IMG/VR virus record: IMGVR_UViG_3300049737_000544
Span: 1-50,764 of that record
Direction: 5' to 3' (one strand)
DNA: 50,764 bases
DNA from: a virus
Below are positions 24,226 to 32,049 of this stretch, piece by piece. Position numbers and translations under genes: made by a program. The first letter of the stretch is position 1. Each line of letters opens with the position of its first letter. The notes beneath the pieces were generated by a model. It was not told the origin of the DNA. It ran no database searches and worked only from the letters and a program-made list of their open reading frames with translations.

Positions 24226-24388
24226 TTTCGTTTTTTATTTTTTGTTTTAATTTTTTGGGAGTATTTTTATTTTCAAACATCTCGTTTAATTTAGCAGTGC
24301 TCAGGGCTTTTATATAAAAATGTTCAACAGATATTTTTCCTGTAGATTTATCTCTTCTCTTTTCGCTTCTTTTGTATTTAGTAGGCAT
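24197..24388 (-). CDS. Small basic protein (63 aa)
   Basis: This 63-residue Lys-rich protein (MPTKYKRSEKRRDKSTGK...) has a single helix-rich C-terminal part. It is the first gene after the promoter-like site at 24428-24456, so it may begin its own transcript. No family is recognised. Confidence 0.55.
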   Translation of the reverse strand: MPTKYKRSEKRRDKSTGKISVEHFYIKALSTAKLNEMFENKNTPKKLKQKIKNEIVKRKKILL

Positions 24389-24427
24389 TAAAAAAAAGAA
24401 AATCTTGTAAGTTGTAAAAAATAAAAA

Positions 24428-24456
24428 TAAACAAAACTAATAGATAGGCTTGTCAA
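24428..24456 (-). promoter_or_regulatory. Possible minus-strand promoter for the tiny-gene series
   Basis: On the minus strand a consensus TTGACA (24456-24451) is followed after 17 bases by TGTTTA (24433-24428), about 40 bases before the ATG at 24388. It lies in a 100-base AT-rich gap that holds no gene. Confidence 0.5.
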
Positions 24457-24488
24457 AAATAATAATAAAAATTTTAAATCAAAAGGAT

Positions 24489-24791
24489 TCAAGATAATAT
24501 CTCTTTTAATTTTTTTAAAAGTTCCTTTTCTTTTCCATATCTTTTTTCAAATTCAGCTTTGTATGGGTGCCTTGAAACTATTAAATTATTATTCAGCCCC
24601 ATTCGGTGATGGTTAGGACATAAACCTATTGAAGATAAATGTGCTCCAATTTTATTTTTGCCGTCTAAATGATGCACTTCAGCTGGAGTAAAAACGTTGT
24701 GATGTAATTTACAAACAATACACCCGTGTTCAACTATTTCGTTCATCCATTCCTTTTCTTCTTTTGTTGGGGTTCTGCTTTTGAAACTCAT
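24489..24791 (-). CDS. Ref-like RecA-dependent HNH nuclease
   Basis: The 100-residue protein has the pattern of the phage Ref / RecA_dep_nuc family: Cys-x2-Cys (GCIVCKLH), AEVHHLDGKNKIG, then GLCPNHHRMG, and a C-terminal SRHPYKAEFEKRYGKE element. The His-His pairs and Cys residues should form the HNH-type metal site. In P1, Ref cuts DNA at RecA filaments to enhance recombination. Here it lies upstream of the tiny genes and close to helicase and annealase genes. Confidence 0.8.
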   Translation of the reverse strand: MSFKSRTPTKEEKEWMNEIVEHGCIVCKLHHNVFTPAEVHHLDGKNKIGAHLSSIGLCPNHHRMGLNNNLIVSRHPYKAEFEKRYGKEKELLKKLKEILS

Positions 24792-24921
24792 TGTAGATAA
24801 ATTCTAAATTATTTTCCAAATATTCTAAATAGGTTATTTGTTTTTCACCCCAAGCTTTTCTTTCAAGACAAGATTCCATATACATAAACTTTGCAAAATA
24901 AGTAAAATTATCATTTATCAT
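24730..24921 (-). CDS. Small hypothetical protein (63 aa)
   Basis: A 63-residue protein rich in aromatic residues (FTYFAKFMYMESCLERKAWGE). It overlaps the following Ref-like gene by 62 bases in another frame, which is long for this operon, so either this stop or the Ref start could be misplaced. Helical by pattern; function unknown. Confidence 0.5.
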   Translation of the reverse strand: MINDNFTYFAKFMYMESCLERKAWGEKQITYLEYLENNLEFIYNEFQKQNPNKRRKGMDERNS

Positions 24922-25021
24922 TTTTATTCTTTGGTTTTTTTAATTTTGATTTTGATTCTTTTTTCAACTCATTAACTAGTTTTATATGATCTCGTATATT
25001 TTCAATTTTTTTATGCCCCAT
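24911..25021 (-). CDS. Small Lys-rich protein (36 aa)
   Basis: Begins MGHKKIENIRDHIKLV and ends in a Lys-rich tail. It overlaps the neighbouring genes by 11 bases on both sides, in keeping with the tight spacing of this operon, and leaves no unexplained gap. Function unknown. Confidence 0.45.
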   Translation of the reverse strand: MGHKKIENIRDHIKLVNELKKESKSKLKKPKNKNDK

Positions 25022-25349
25022 ACCTGCTTCTCTCTGATCTTAAGTTTGCCATTTTGGTTCTCCATTCTTCAAACTCCATATCAGCTGCTTTCATTTTTGC
25101 CTGACAAGAATCATATTCTGATTTAGCCACGGCAACGTCTAGGGAAGCTTTATAATATTCATCTGTAGATTCTGCCTTGGCTTTTTGTGCGTTATAACTT
25201 CTTTCTCCTTCGTCTTTTGCTTTTACTAATTCTATGTAAAATATTTTTTTCAAAACTAATTCTTTTTTAAAAACATTTACTCTAGCTTCTTTTAAAAAAG
25301 GAATAATGTCTCTTATTTGTTGATGAAAGTTTTCTGCTTGATGTTCCAT
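25011..25349 (-). CDS. Hypothetical coiled-coil protein (112 aa) next to the helicase
   Basis: The product is 112 residues, helical throughout, with heptad-like spacing in AKAESTDEYYKASLDVAVAK and a basic C-terminus. It overlaps the helicase stop by one base. A helicase loader or partner is possible by position, but the size and lack of an AAA+ motif make this only a guess. Confidence 0.6.
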   Translation of the reverse strand: MEHQAENFHQQIRDIIPFLKEARVNVFKKELVLKKIFYIELVKAKDEGERSYNAQKAKAESTDEYYKASLDVAVAKSEYDSCQAKMKAADMEFEEWRTKMANLRSERSRYGA

Positions 25350-26671
25350 TAAATGGGTCCCTCCTCTTCTCTTCTTCCAAACGCCACTTCATCTGGGTCT
25401 AAAAATTTTGAATAAGCACCATTAAAACCAAGTTCAACTTGTCCTGAATCACCTAATCTATTTTTTCTAATAATAATTTCAGCAGTATTATTTGAAAGGG
25501 AATCATAATATTCATCTCTATAAAGCATAATTACCATATCTGCGTCTTGCTCTATAGAACCTGAATCTCTTAAGTCTGAAAGGACTGGTCTCTTATCAGT
25601 CCTTCCCTCTACACCCCTTGATAGTTGAGATAAACTGATGAGAGGACATTGTATGTCTTTAGCCAATCCTTTCAGCAAATTTGATATATAACTTATTGAT
25701 GATGCCCTTGAGTCAGAATTACTAGGAGCCTTATTCGAGGTCATGAGAAGTTGTAAATAATCAACAACAATCAAATCAATATCCATAACAGCCTGTAGCG
25801 TTTTAGTTTTATTTACTAAAGTCTCAATAGTTATTGGAGACCTGTCATAAACAAACATATTTTTTTCTTCAAAAAAACTTTTCATTTTTCTAAATTTATC
25901 CCAGCCATTCAAATCTAAATTACCTGTAAGCAAAGAGTCCATTGAGAGTTCAGCTTGTGCAGATATAATCTTTTTCAAAAGCTGTTCATTAGTCATTTCA
26001 AGGCTGAAGAGTAGAACATTTTTACCTTGCAAAACTGAGTTAGTAGCAATGTTTAATGCAAATGTTGTTTTACCCATTGCTGGTCTACCTGCAATAATAA
26101 CAAGGTCTCCCGATCTAAAACCTTTAATTTTATTATCTAAAGTTTGAAATCCCGTTTTAATTAAATTTTTATTTATTTCATTTGCATTACTTAATTCGTG
26201 TTCTACGCTGTCAAAAATTTGTGATATTTTTTTAGGACTTCCTGTGGCTTTTGTTATTCTATCTCCAATCAAATGTTCATTAATTTTACTTATTTTTTCT
26301 TCAATCTTTGTATCTTGATTTACTATATCTGGAATTCTTTTTGCCAGTGTTAATAATTTTCTGTTGGCTGTGGCATCTTGCATTAATTTTATCCAGCTAG
26401 AAATGTCGTCAAGAATAATTCCTTCTGCTGTTGCCAGTCTTACTTTTTCAAACATTTGTTTATTAAGTAAGTCTTGTAAAGAAATAATATCTATTCCTTG
26501 TTTTTCCAACATAATCTCATAAGTTTTTTGATAAGCTAAAACAGTAAAATCACTTGGCTGCAAACCTTTGTCTTGAGCTTGTATAAAAAATTTATTATCT
26601 AAGATCATAGAGCCTATTACGTTGCCCTCTAGTTCTAAATTTGCTTTCTCATCCAAATAAAGTGTTTTCAT
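25349..26671 (-). CDS. dnaB: Replicative DNA helicase, DnaB family
   Basis: A 440-residue hexameric helicase. The N-terminal domain (about 1-110) is followed by a RecA-like motor with Walker A GRPAMGKTT (195-203), Walker B IVVDYLQLL (301-309), the DnaB segment SLSQLSRGVEGR and the arginine region SGSIEQDADMV. It unwinds DNA at the fork and recruits primase. No primase or polymerase gene is visible nearby, so the host enzymes are probably recruited. It starts in an ATGA overlap with the initiator gene. Confidence 0.93.
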   Translation of the reverse strand: MKTLYLDEKANLELEGNVIGSMILDNKFFIQAQDKGLQPSDFTVLAYQKTYEIMLEKQGIDIISLQDLLNKQMFEKVRLATAEGIILDDISSWIKLMQDATANRKLLTLAKRIPDIVNQDTKIEEKISKINEHLIGDRITKATGSPKKISQIFDSVEHELSNANEINKNLIKTGFQTLDNKIKGFRSGDLVIIAGRPAMGKTTFALNIATNSVLQGKNVLLFSLEMTNEQLLKKIISAQAELSMDSLLTGNLDLNGWDKFRKMKSFFEEKNMFVYDRSPITIETLVNKTKTLQAVMDIDLIVVDYLQLLMTSNKAPSNSDSRASSISYISNLLKGLAKDIQCPLISLSQLSRGVEGRTDKRPVLSDLRDSGSIEQDADMVIMLYRDEYYDSLSNNTAEIIIRKNRLGDSGQVELGFNGAYSKFLDPDEVAFGRREEEGPI

Positions 26672-27315
26672 CCATATCTCCTTTCTATAATTGCTTCAAA
26701 CTGATTTATACCTAACATAGTCATAAGGCTTGGCTTCTTATCCCAGTAAGAACGAATCCATTTTCTGTGCCCTTCTGAGTTGGCTATCTTAAAATATTTA
26801 ACCCAGAATTCATTGCTGTTAAGATTTATTTTTTCCCCCGTTTTTGGCGAGACTATACCTTTTCTAGCAAGTTCTCTTAACTCTTTGTATCTCGGCTGGG
26901 CTTTAAATGAATTAGCACTATGCTGATAAAAAGACTTATCGCATTCTTCTTTGAAAATATCATTTATTTTGTCTAAATCTAATATAAATATTTCTTTAGT
27001 ATTAGTTTTAGTATTGTAGCCATCTCCTGACCCACAGTAGGTTTTTTCTAGACCTACCTGTATTTTATACAAATTACTTGTGTATTCGTCTTTATCATTT
27101 TTCCTATTTTGCCAATCAACCAAACCTTGGGTTCTTAGTTTTTTAAGATTGTCTTTTATTGCTGAAAGTGACAGTCCAGTAAGTTGTGTTAAGCGTCTGT
27201 GTGAGGGGTAAGATTCTCCAAATTCATTTGAATAATTTGCCAACACTATAAGAATTAATTTTTGTGTTGGATTAACATTTACTGTTAAAACTTTTGTTAT
27301 GTATTCAAGCGACAT
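26668..27315 (-). CDS. Winged-helix replication initiator-like protein
   Basis: The N-terminal 90 residues form a winged helix of the HTH_36 type (SYPSHRRLTQLTGLSLSAIKD, then LRTQGLVDWQNRKND), as in phage replication initiators placed directly before DnaB. The C-terminal part is helical and may contact the helicase. The start follows CTGGAGG and lies opposite the ERF gene across a short divergent promoter region with a mirrored ten-base sequence. An origin may lie within or near this gene. Confidence 0.75.
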   Translation of the reverse strand: MSLEYITKVLTVNVNPTQKLILIVLANYSNEFGESYPSHRRLTQLTGLSLSAIKDNLKKLRTQGLVDWQNRKNDKDEYTSNLYKIQVGLEKTYCGSGDGYNTKTNTKEIFILDLDKINDIFKEECDKSFYQHSANSFKAQPRYKELRELARKGIVSPKTGEKINLNSNEFWVKYFKIANSEGHRKWIRSYWDKKPSLMTMLGINQFEAIIERRYG

Positions 27316-27416
27316 TAGACCTCCAGAAAAGATTTTGCCTGACCAATAAAAATTAGTAAAGAATTATTTGAAATAAAATAATTTTTATGTATCATTGTGT
27401 TTTACGGAGGTCTAAC
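27315..27416. promoter_or_regulatory. Divergent control region with perfect 10-bp inverted repeat
   Basis: TTAGACCTCC (27315-27324) and GGAGGTCTAA (27407-27416) are exact reverse complements. Each contains the ribosome binding site of one of the divergent genes (initiator on minus, ERF on plus), so both messages carry the same GGAGGTCTAA sequence. It could be an operator pair or a shared translational control element. Confidence 0.5.
27368..27396 (+). promoter_or_regulatory. Promoter for the recombination operon
   Basis: TTGAAA (27368-27373), 17 bases, then ATCATT with TGT directly before it. It fits the TTGNNN-17-TGN-TAnnnT pattern of the other plus-strand promoter-like sites, though its -10 hexamer is the weakest of the set. 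Confidence 0.5.
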
Positions 27417-27418
27417 TA

Positions 27419-28084
27419 ATGAGTAAAAACAAAATATATGAAGCACTTCATAACGTGCAAAAGACAATACACAAAGAAGGTATTGGCAAGGATGGTCACA
27501 ACAGTTTTAACAATTATGACTACAGAACTATAGATGCAGTCATAGAATCTTTTTCTAAACCATTTAGAACTAACAAAATATTAACCGCAGTTCAGCCGCA
27601 ATTAGAAATAGTGACTAAACCTTTTGATGGTGGAGTAACTATGACAAAAATTACAGGCACTTTAAGATTTATATCTTGTGAAGATGGAAGCTATCAGGAT
27701 GTTATGTATGCAGGACAAGCAAAATCAAAACAAGGAAAAGATTTAGAAGCAGCAAAAAGTTTTGCTTATAAAACCGCACTTCTTACAACATTTTGTGTTC
27801 CTTTTTCTGAAGGAGAACCTGAAGAAGAATACAATGAAGTTGAGCAAAAAAAATCAATAACAAAAGATCAAACAAATGAATTTGTTCCTATAAAAAATTC
27901 GGGAGATTCTTTTTTAGCGGAAATGGAACAGGCAAATGAAAGCGAGTATGCAACTATTATACAAAACTATACCAAGGCAGCTAACCTGTCTAATGATAAA
28001 GAAACTTTAACAGTTATTTCAATTAAAGCAGAAGAATTAAAACAAGAATCTAAATTATTGGAGAATGCTGAATGTCAGAAATAG
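27419..28084 (+). CDS. erf: ERF-family single-strand annealing protein
   Basis: The 221-residue protein has the ERF superfamily pattern in its first 150 residues: an N-terminal ALHNVQKTIHKEGIGKDG, YDYRTIDAVIESF, and the end AKSKQGKDLEAAKSFAYKTAL. ERF proteins form rings on single-stranded DNA and anneal complementary strands. It lies directly upstream of a YqaJ exonuclease, with a 13-base overlap, the standard phage recombination pair. A Gln/Lys/Glu-rich C-terminal tail is likely flexible. Confidence 0.85.
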   Translation: MSKNKIYEALHNVQKTIHKEGIGKDGHNSFNNYDYRTIDAVIESFSKPFRTNKILTAVQPQLEIVTKPFDGGVTMTKITGTLRFISCEDGSYQDVMYAGQAKSKQGKDLEAAKSFAYKTALLTTFCVPFSEGEPEEEYNEVEQKKSITKDQTNEFVPIKNSGDSFLAEMEQANESEYATIIQNYTKAANLSNDKETLTVISIKAEELKQESKLLENAECQK

Positions 28085-29031
28085 TACAAGGCTCAAAAGC
28101 GTGGCACGAACAAAGAACAAATAGAATCACAGGAACCAGAGTAGCAAGTGCAGCAAAAGAAAATATTTGGTTAAAAGGAGATCAGTGGGAAGCACTTGGT
28201 AGGGATATGTATAGAGAATGGAAAGACTTAGAGCAAGACCCTTTTGACCAAAGAGCACTTTACGCAATATCTATGGGTAAAGAAAACGAGCCCAAGGCTT
28301 TGAAAACTTTAGAAGGTCTTGGTTATCAAATAGTGCAGCCATCTTTTGTTGTACATCCTGAATATGACTGGATGGGAATGTCCCCAGATGGAGTTCTTGT
28401 AAAAGGAAGAAATGGAAAGACTTCAGCTGTAGAGGTTAAATGTCCTCAAACAAAACCATGTACAAACGTCAGAGAACAAAAAAGAAATTATTGGCATCAA
28501 ATGCAGCTTGGAATGGAGTGCATGGATATAGAAGAAATGTTATTTTTTCAATGGTATAGCGATACAGAATATCATCAAGAGTGGGTAGCAAGAGAAGAAA
28601 AGTGGGCTGAGACCTATATACCAAAAGCAAAAGAATTTATGAGCTGGTATAAAAAATCTTGTCAGGACCCAAACTATATTTCTGCATGGTCCACAGATAA
28701 AGATGGCACAGGAATACAATATAAAAAAGTAGACAACAACACAGAAACTGAAGAACTTGCAGAAATACAAGTTAGTCTTTCTGAACTAGCAATAAAAAAA
28801 GACTCTTTGGAAAAAAGAAAAAAAGAGTTAGCAAAAAAATTAGTTGCAGATAACAAGGGTTCTTTTGAATCGGTTACAAAAAATGGAAAAGTTAGGTGTC
28901 ACATGACCCAAGCAAAAGGCAGGGTTAATTATTCTAATCTTGTTAAAGAAGAAAATATTCCTTATGAAACTATTGAAAAATATAGACAAGAAGGAGACAC
29001 AAGAATTTATACAAAACTAATAGAGGAGTAA
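28072..29031 (+). CDS. YqaJ-like (lambda exonuclease type) recombination exonuclease
   Basis: The 319-residue protein shows the YqaJ fold: GSKAWHEQRTNRITGTR at the start, WMGMSPDGVLV with the catalytic Asp, AVEVKCPQ as the E-x-K pair, and YWHQMQLGMEC. It resects double-stranded ends 5' to 3' to create substrate for the ERF annealase. The C-terminal part (about 225-319) is a coiled coil followed by a small domain. GGAG precedes the start within the ERF gene. Confidence 0.9.
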   Translation: MSEIVQGSKAWHEQRTNRITGTRVASAAKENIWLKGDQWEALGRDMYREWKDLEQDPFDQRALYAISMGKENEPKALKTLEGLGYQIVQPSFVVHPEYDWMGMSPDGVLVKGRNGKTSAVEVKCPQTKPCTNVREQKRNYWHQMQLGMECMDIEEMLFFQWYSDTEYHQEWVAREEKWAETYIPKAKEFMSWYKKSCQDPNYISAWSTDKDGTGIQYKKVDNNTETEELAEIQVSLSELAIKKDSLEKRKKELAKKLVADNKGSFESVTKNGKVRCHMTQAKGRVNYSNLVKEENIPYETIEKYRQEGDTRIYTKLIEE

Positions 29032-29032
29032 T

Positions 29033-29239
29033 ATGAATGATAATAAAGAGCCCCAAAAAGGCAAAAACAAGGTTGTACTTTCTAGGATTTCTGAATCTGA
29101 GTACGATATTTTAATGGGTCTTATTGACGATAGGGACCATGAATTTTATGCAAGAAGCATTTCTTCTTGTCTTAAAGCAATTATTGGAAGATATGTGCAT
29201 GATGAGACAAGAAAAGAACCAGTTCAAAAAAACTTTTAG
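29033..29239 (+). CDS. Small hypothetical protein (68 aa)
   Basis: A 68-residue protein with VVLSRISESEYDILMGL, SISSCLKAIIGRYV, a beta-strand plus two helices that resembles ribbon-helix-helix regulators. The match is weak. It lies between the exonuclease and the SSB-like gene, one base from the exonuclease stop. Confidence 0.6.
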   Translation: MNDNKEPQKGKNKVVLSRISESEYDILMGLIDDRDHEFYARSISSCLKAIIGRYVHDETRKEPVQKNF

Positions 29240-29254
29240 CCATAGGAGGTAATA

Positions 29255-29605
29255 ATGACTAAAGAATTTGATAACACAAATAGAGGGTCTGTATGGGGTA
29301 ATACAGAGAAAAAAAACGAAAACTCGGCTACACATCAAGGTCAAGCAAATATAACTGTCTCAACGCAGAATTTGCCTAGTGACCCCAAGGGATATAACAC
29401 TGTAGACAATATAGAAAAATATCTTGTTAGAGATGGTGGAGGAGAAATCACTGGAATAAAAATTGATCTTTTTGTAAATGCTTGGACCAGAAAACAAGGT
29501 TCGAGTGAAAAAGCCCCTGCTATGAGTTTTTCTTTTAGCCCTAAAAAAGAAATGAAAAAAGAAGAGGCACAAAAAGAATCATTTCAAGATGATATTCCAT
29601 TTTAA
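29255..29605 (+). CDS. ssb: Single-stranded DNA-binding protein-like, with acidic tip DDIPF
   Basis: A 116-residue protein. The last residues are DDIPF, the signature acidic tip by which bacterial SSBs recruit repair and replication enzymes. The body opens EFDNTNRGSVWGN and is beta-rich, as expected for an OB fold, with NAWTRKQ near residue 73. AGGAGG precedes the start. Placement after ERF and YqaJ genes fits a recombination cluster. The fold is inferred; the tip is directly visible. Confidence 0.7.
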   Translation: MTKEFDNTNRGSVWGNTEKKNENSATHQGQANITVSTQNLPSDPKGYNTVDNIEKYLVRDGGGEITGIKIDLFVNAWTRKQGSSEKAPAMSFSFSPKKEMKKEEAQKESFQDDIPF

Positions 29606-29661
29606 TTCTGTTTATTACAAAAGATATACAAATAACAGTTTTTGAAGTAGAATTCTCTTAG

Positions 29662-30141
29662 ATGGAGACTAACTCAGAAAGGAGTTTGGCAAATTCAGCT
29701 AGACTCTCATCAATTCAGGGAGAAGCTAGTTTATCTGGCTCACCCTGCAGAGGAGTATGCACTACGACTTATGGAGACTTAAGATGTGGAAGCTGCGGAA
29801 GAGAGCAAGAAGATATTACAAATTGGAACTCCTATCCTGATCTCAAAAGAAAACTAATTAATTTAAAAAATGCTGGTCAAGGCTATAAAATTAGGCAACT
29901 TGAATCACAAGAAAAAAGGTGGAAAAAGTTTTCTAAAATATCTAATATAGACGAACTACAAGTGAAAGATATGTTGCAAGTAATTGTTAATGCAGCCACT
30001 TTCCAATCTGAGGTCAATGCTTCTGATCTAAGGTGTATTGAAATAGCAAAAAAAATAATTGATTCAGATCATAGATTTAACGAAGTTTCTGTTAAATCTT
30101 TATTGTCCGAAGATGCCCTCAAGGAACTTCAAAAAAAATAA
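29662..30141 (+). CDS. DUF1289 (cysteine-motif) protein (159 aa)
   Basis: The N-terminal half carries the DUF1289 signature SPCRGVC, then LRCGSCGREQEDITNW: four Cys that could bind zinc or an iron-sulfur cluster. The remainder is helical and not recognised; DUF1289 proteins are usually much shorter, so this is an extended version. A 55-base gap precedes it without a clear promoter; the start has no strong ribosome binding site. Confidence 0.7.
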   Translation: METNSERSLANSARLSSIQGEASLSGSPCRGVCTTTYGDLRCGSCGREQEDITNWNSYPDLKRKLINLKNAGQGYKIRQLESQEKRWKKFSKISNIDELQVKDMLQVIVNAATFQSEVNASDLRCIEIAKKIIDSDHRFNEVSVKSLLSEDALKELQKK

Positions 30142-30574
30142 TCAAGAAGCATTTCTTGATGATTTAGTTATTGGCAAAAATATAGAGAAAAAAGTTTTAA
30201 TCTCTATACAAAAAAAATATCCATCAGCAGTCCTTATTCCTAGAAAATTTTCTAAGTATGATATTTTTGTACCTGAAGTTGAAAAAAAAATAGAAGTTAA
30301 ATTTGACCACAAAAGTCAAGAAACAGGAAACATCTTAATAGAACTTTTTATGTTTAATAAACCATCGGCTTTGTTAGTCACGGAGGCTGATTATTGGGTT
30401 ATCGATACAGGTAAAGAAATTTTCTGGACCACTCCAAAAAAAATACTTGAGTGCATATTAATTAATAATATTAGATCGCAAGAAATAATAGGCGATGGTG
30501 ATACAGAAATTAAAATAGCTTGTTTAATACCTAAAAAAATATTTGAAAAATACACAGTAAACACATTTCAATAA
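30113..30574 (+). CDS. PD-(D/E)XK nuclease-like protein (153 aa)
   Basis: From the ATG at 30113 the product begins MPSRNFKKNNQEAFLDD. The core KYDIFVPE...IEVKFDHKSQ has the Asp and the E-x-K pair of PD-(D/E)XK nucleases, followed by a helix-strand element (ALLVTEADYWVI). Such phage proteins include Holliday junction resolvases and restriction-like nucleases. The start overlaps the DUF1289 gene by 29 bases. The family is reasonably clear; the substrate is not. Confidence 0.65.
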   Translation: MPSRNFKKNNQEAFLDDLVIGKNIEKKVLISIQKKYPSAVLIPRKFSKYDIFVPEVEKKIEVKFDHKSQETGNILIELFMFNKPSALLVTEADYWVIDTGKEIFWTTPKKILECILINNIRSQEIIGDGDTEIKIACLIPKKIFEKYTVNTFQ

Positions 30575-30605
30575 AAAGATTTCACACAATTGTCACATAA
30601 CTCAC

Positions 30606-30634
30606 TTGTAATTTATGTAATCAGCTGATACACT
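30606..30634 (+). promoter_or_regulatory. Extended -10 promoter
   Basis: TTGTAA (30606-30611), 17 bases, then TACACT (30629-30634) preceded by TGA. The -10 region TGATACACTT closely matches those at 32106-32134 and 45058-45086. It precedes the 91-residue gene after a 92-base gap. Confidence 0.65.
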
Positions 30635-30666
30635 TAGACTTTAACTAATCATATAAGGAGAAAATT

Positions 30667-30942
30667 ATGAAAACTAAAAAAGACGAACTTATTTTTAACA
30701 AAGACCTTAGCTCAATACATTGGTCTGAATTATCTGATCTAAAAGATATGACAACAATGCAAATGGTGCAGTTTGCATTTGATGAATCTATCTGGGGTTC
30801 TGATTTTGAAATTTCTAAAGAACAAGCTGTAAAAATTAAAAGCTTGTTTATTACAAATTATTTTAGACTAGAGTCTAAAAGAAACGAAGACATAGGCAAG
30901 GACTTTGCAAAGCAGGAAATAAAAGCTCAGAGGATAATTTGA
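30667..30942 (+). CDS. Hypothetical early protein (91 aa)
   Basis: A 91-residue acidic protein beginning MKTKKDELIFNKDLSSIHW, first behind an extended -10 promoter and a good AAGGAG box. It is helical in its second half. It ends in an ATGA-like overlap with the next gene. No family is recognised. Confidence 0.65.
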   Translation: MKTKKDELIFNKDLSSIHWSELSDLKDMTTMQMVQFAFDESIWGSDFEISKEQAVKIKSLFITNYFRLESKRNEDIGKDFAKQEIKAQRII

Positions 30943-31253
30943 AAACAAATATATCAATTGAGTTAAGTGATGATGAAAGAGAACATCTAGATAATATTTA
31001 TCACAATAACAAAACTAAAAAATTAATTTCTAGAAAAGACCTTAATAATTTAATTGATCTTTTAATTAAAGAGTTGTTAAGTGAGGACATAGGCTCCTAT
31101 AAAGAAATAACTACAAATATAGCAGAAGAAGGCTATCGCTTTTATTTTAATGATGTCAGGGTAAGCCCTGAAGAATATTCAAAAGGAATTGAAGAATGGT
31201 TGAAAAAAGATAAAGCAGAAAAAAATTCTTTTAGAAAGAGAAGAGCTAGATAA
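30939..31253 (+). CDS. Hypothetical protein (104 aa)
   Basis: The ORF begins at a TTG (30939) overlapping the previous stop and gives MKTNISIELSDDEREHLDN, an N-terminal strand followed by a helix as in ribbon-helix-helix or small DNA-binding proteins. The C-terminus is Lys/Arg-rich (FRKRRAR). It may be a small regulator; this rests on pattern only. Confidence 0.6.
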   Translation: MKTNISIELSDDEREHLDNIYHNNKTKKLISRKDLNNLIDLLIKELLSEDIGSYKEITTNIAEEGYRFYFNDVRVSPEEYSKGIEEWLKKDKAEKNSFRKRRAR

Positions 31254-31254
31254 G

Positions 31255-32049
31255 ATGTCTAATTTTGTCCTTTGTTATCCTTTGCTAGAAAATAAAAAAG
31301 AAAGCTTTCCTTATGAATGTGAGTGGTGTGGAGATAACTTTGGTGGTCATAAACGTAAATATTGTACACCTAAGTGTCGTGAAGAAGAAAAGCGATATGA
31401 TGCTTATAAAGAAAAACAGGAAAGGTTCAAGAAAAGAGAAATAAAAAAAGTAGAACGAGAAAAAGAAAAACAAAAAAAGCGTATTGCTAAATTAGATAAA
31501 GAATTAGCTAAACTACGTCAAGAAAATAAAAAATATAAATGTGTGGTTTGTGATAATGAACTTACGGGCAATCAAACATTATATTGTAGTACTCAATGTA
31601 ACAACTTAGCTAGGTTAGATGATCGTAAAAGACCTACTCCCGCAGAAAGTATTTTTTCTGAAACGGGTAAATGGCACGAAGGGCATTATGGTAAGTGCAA
31701 TGTAAATATTGTTGAGTCAAAAAACTGTTTAGAAGTAATAGATTTAGCACCCTATACTTATGAAAGCGATTATTATATTGAGAAGTGTATTATGGAAGAG
31801 TTACCACAAGCTAAATATAGTGACGGCACTATACACATACCCCACAAATATAAATCTGTTGAATATTATTACGGGAATAATTTTGTCAAAGCTATTGGAG
31901 CAGAAAAGAAAAAAGTAGAAATAAAAAAAATAATAAATGTACTCAAAAAAAGAATTAAAGATTTAGACGGAAAGAGTCTCTCTCCATGCTGCTATCCTTC
32001 TGGCGGCATATCTAGGCAAATGTGTGTGACACCTGAGACTCAAGGGTAG
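31255..32049 (+). CDS. Double zinc-ribbon protein (264 aa), possibly transferred
   Basis: Two Cys4 ribbons (CEWCGDNFGGHKRKYCTPKC and CVVCDNELTGNQTLYCSTQC) are separated by a long Lys/Glu coiled coil, followed by a C-terminal domain containing HEGHYGKCNVNIVESKN. Ribbons of this type occur in phage homing endonucleases and DNA-binding proteins. It uses CGT and CGA Arg codons more than its neighbours, which favour AGA. The last 26 residues are Cys/Ser/Pro-rich and look like translated non-coding DNA that includes an inverted repeat. Confidence 0.6.
   Translation: MSNFVLCYPLLENKKESFPYECEWCGDNFGGHKRKYCTPKCREEEKRYDAYKEKQERFKKREIKKVEREKEKQKKRIAKLDKELAKLRQENKKYKCVVCDNELTGNQTLYCSTQCNNLARLDDRKRPTPAESIFSETGKWHEGHYGKCNVNIVESKNCLEVIDLAPYTYESDYYIEKCIMEELPQAKYSDGTIHIPHKYKSVEYYYGNNFVKAIGAEKKKVEIKKIINVLKKRIKDLDGKSLSPCCYPSGGISRQMCVTPETQG
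31974..32041 (+). repeat. Inverted repeat around the end of the zinc-ribbon gene
   Basis: GAGTCTC (31974-31980) and GAGACTC (32035-32041) are perfect complements around a 54-base interior that itself contains GCTGC...GGCGGC pairing. The GC content is higher than nearby. It could be a folded RNA element or the trace of an insertion; no known ribozyme or riboswitch class fits. Confidence 0.4.

Noticed and set aside
25635-25641. CTGATGA on the plus strand, a hammerhead core match
   Set aside because: No GAAA at the right distance and no complementary helices; it lies in dnaB coding sequence on the other strand.
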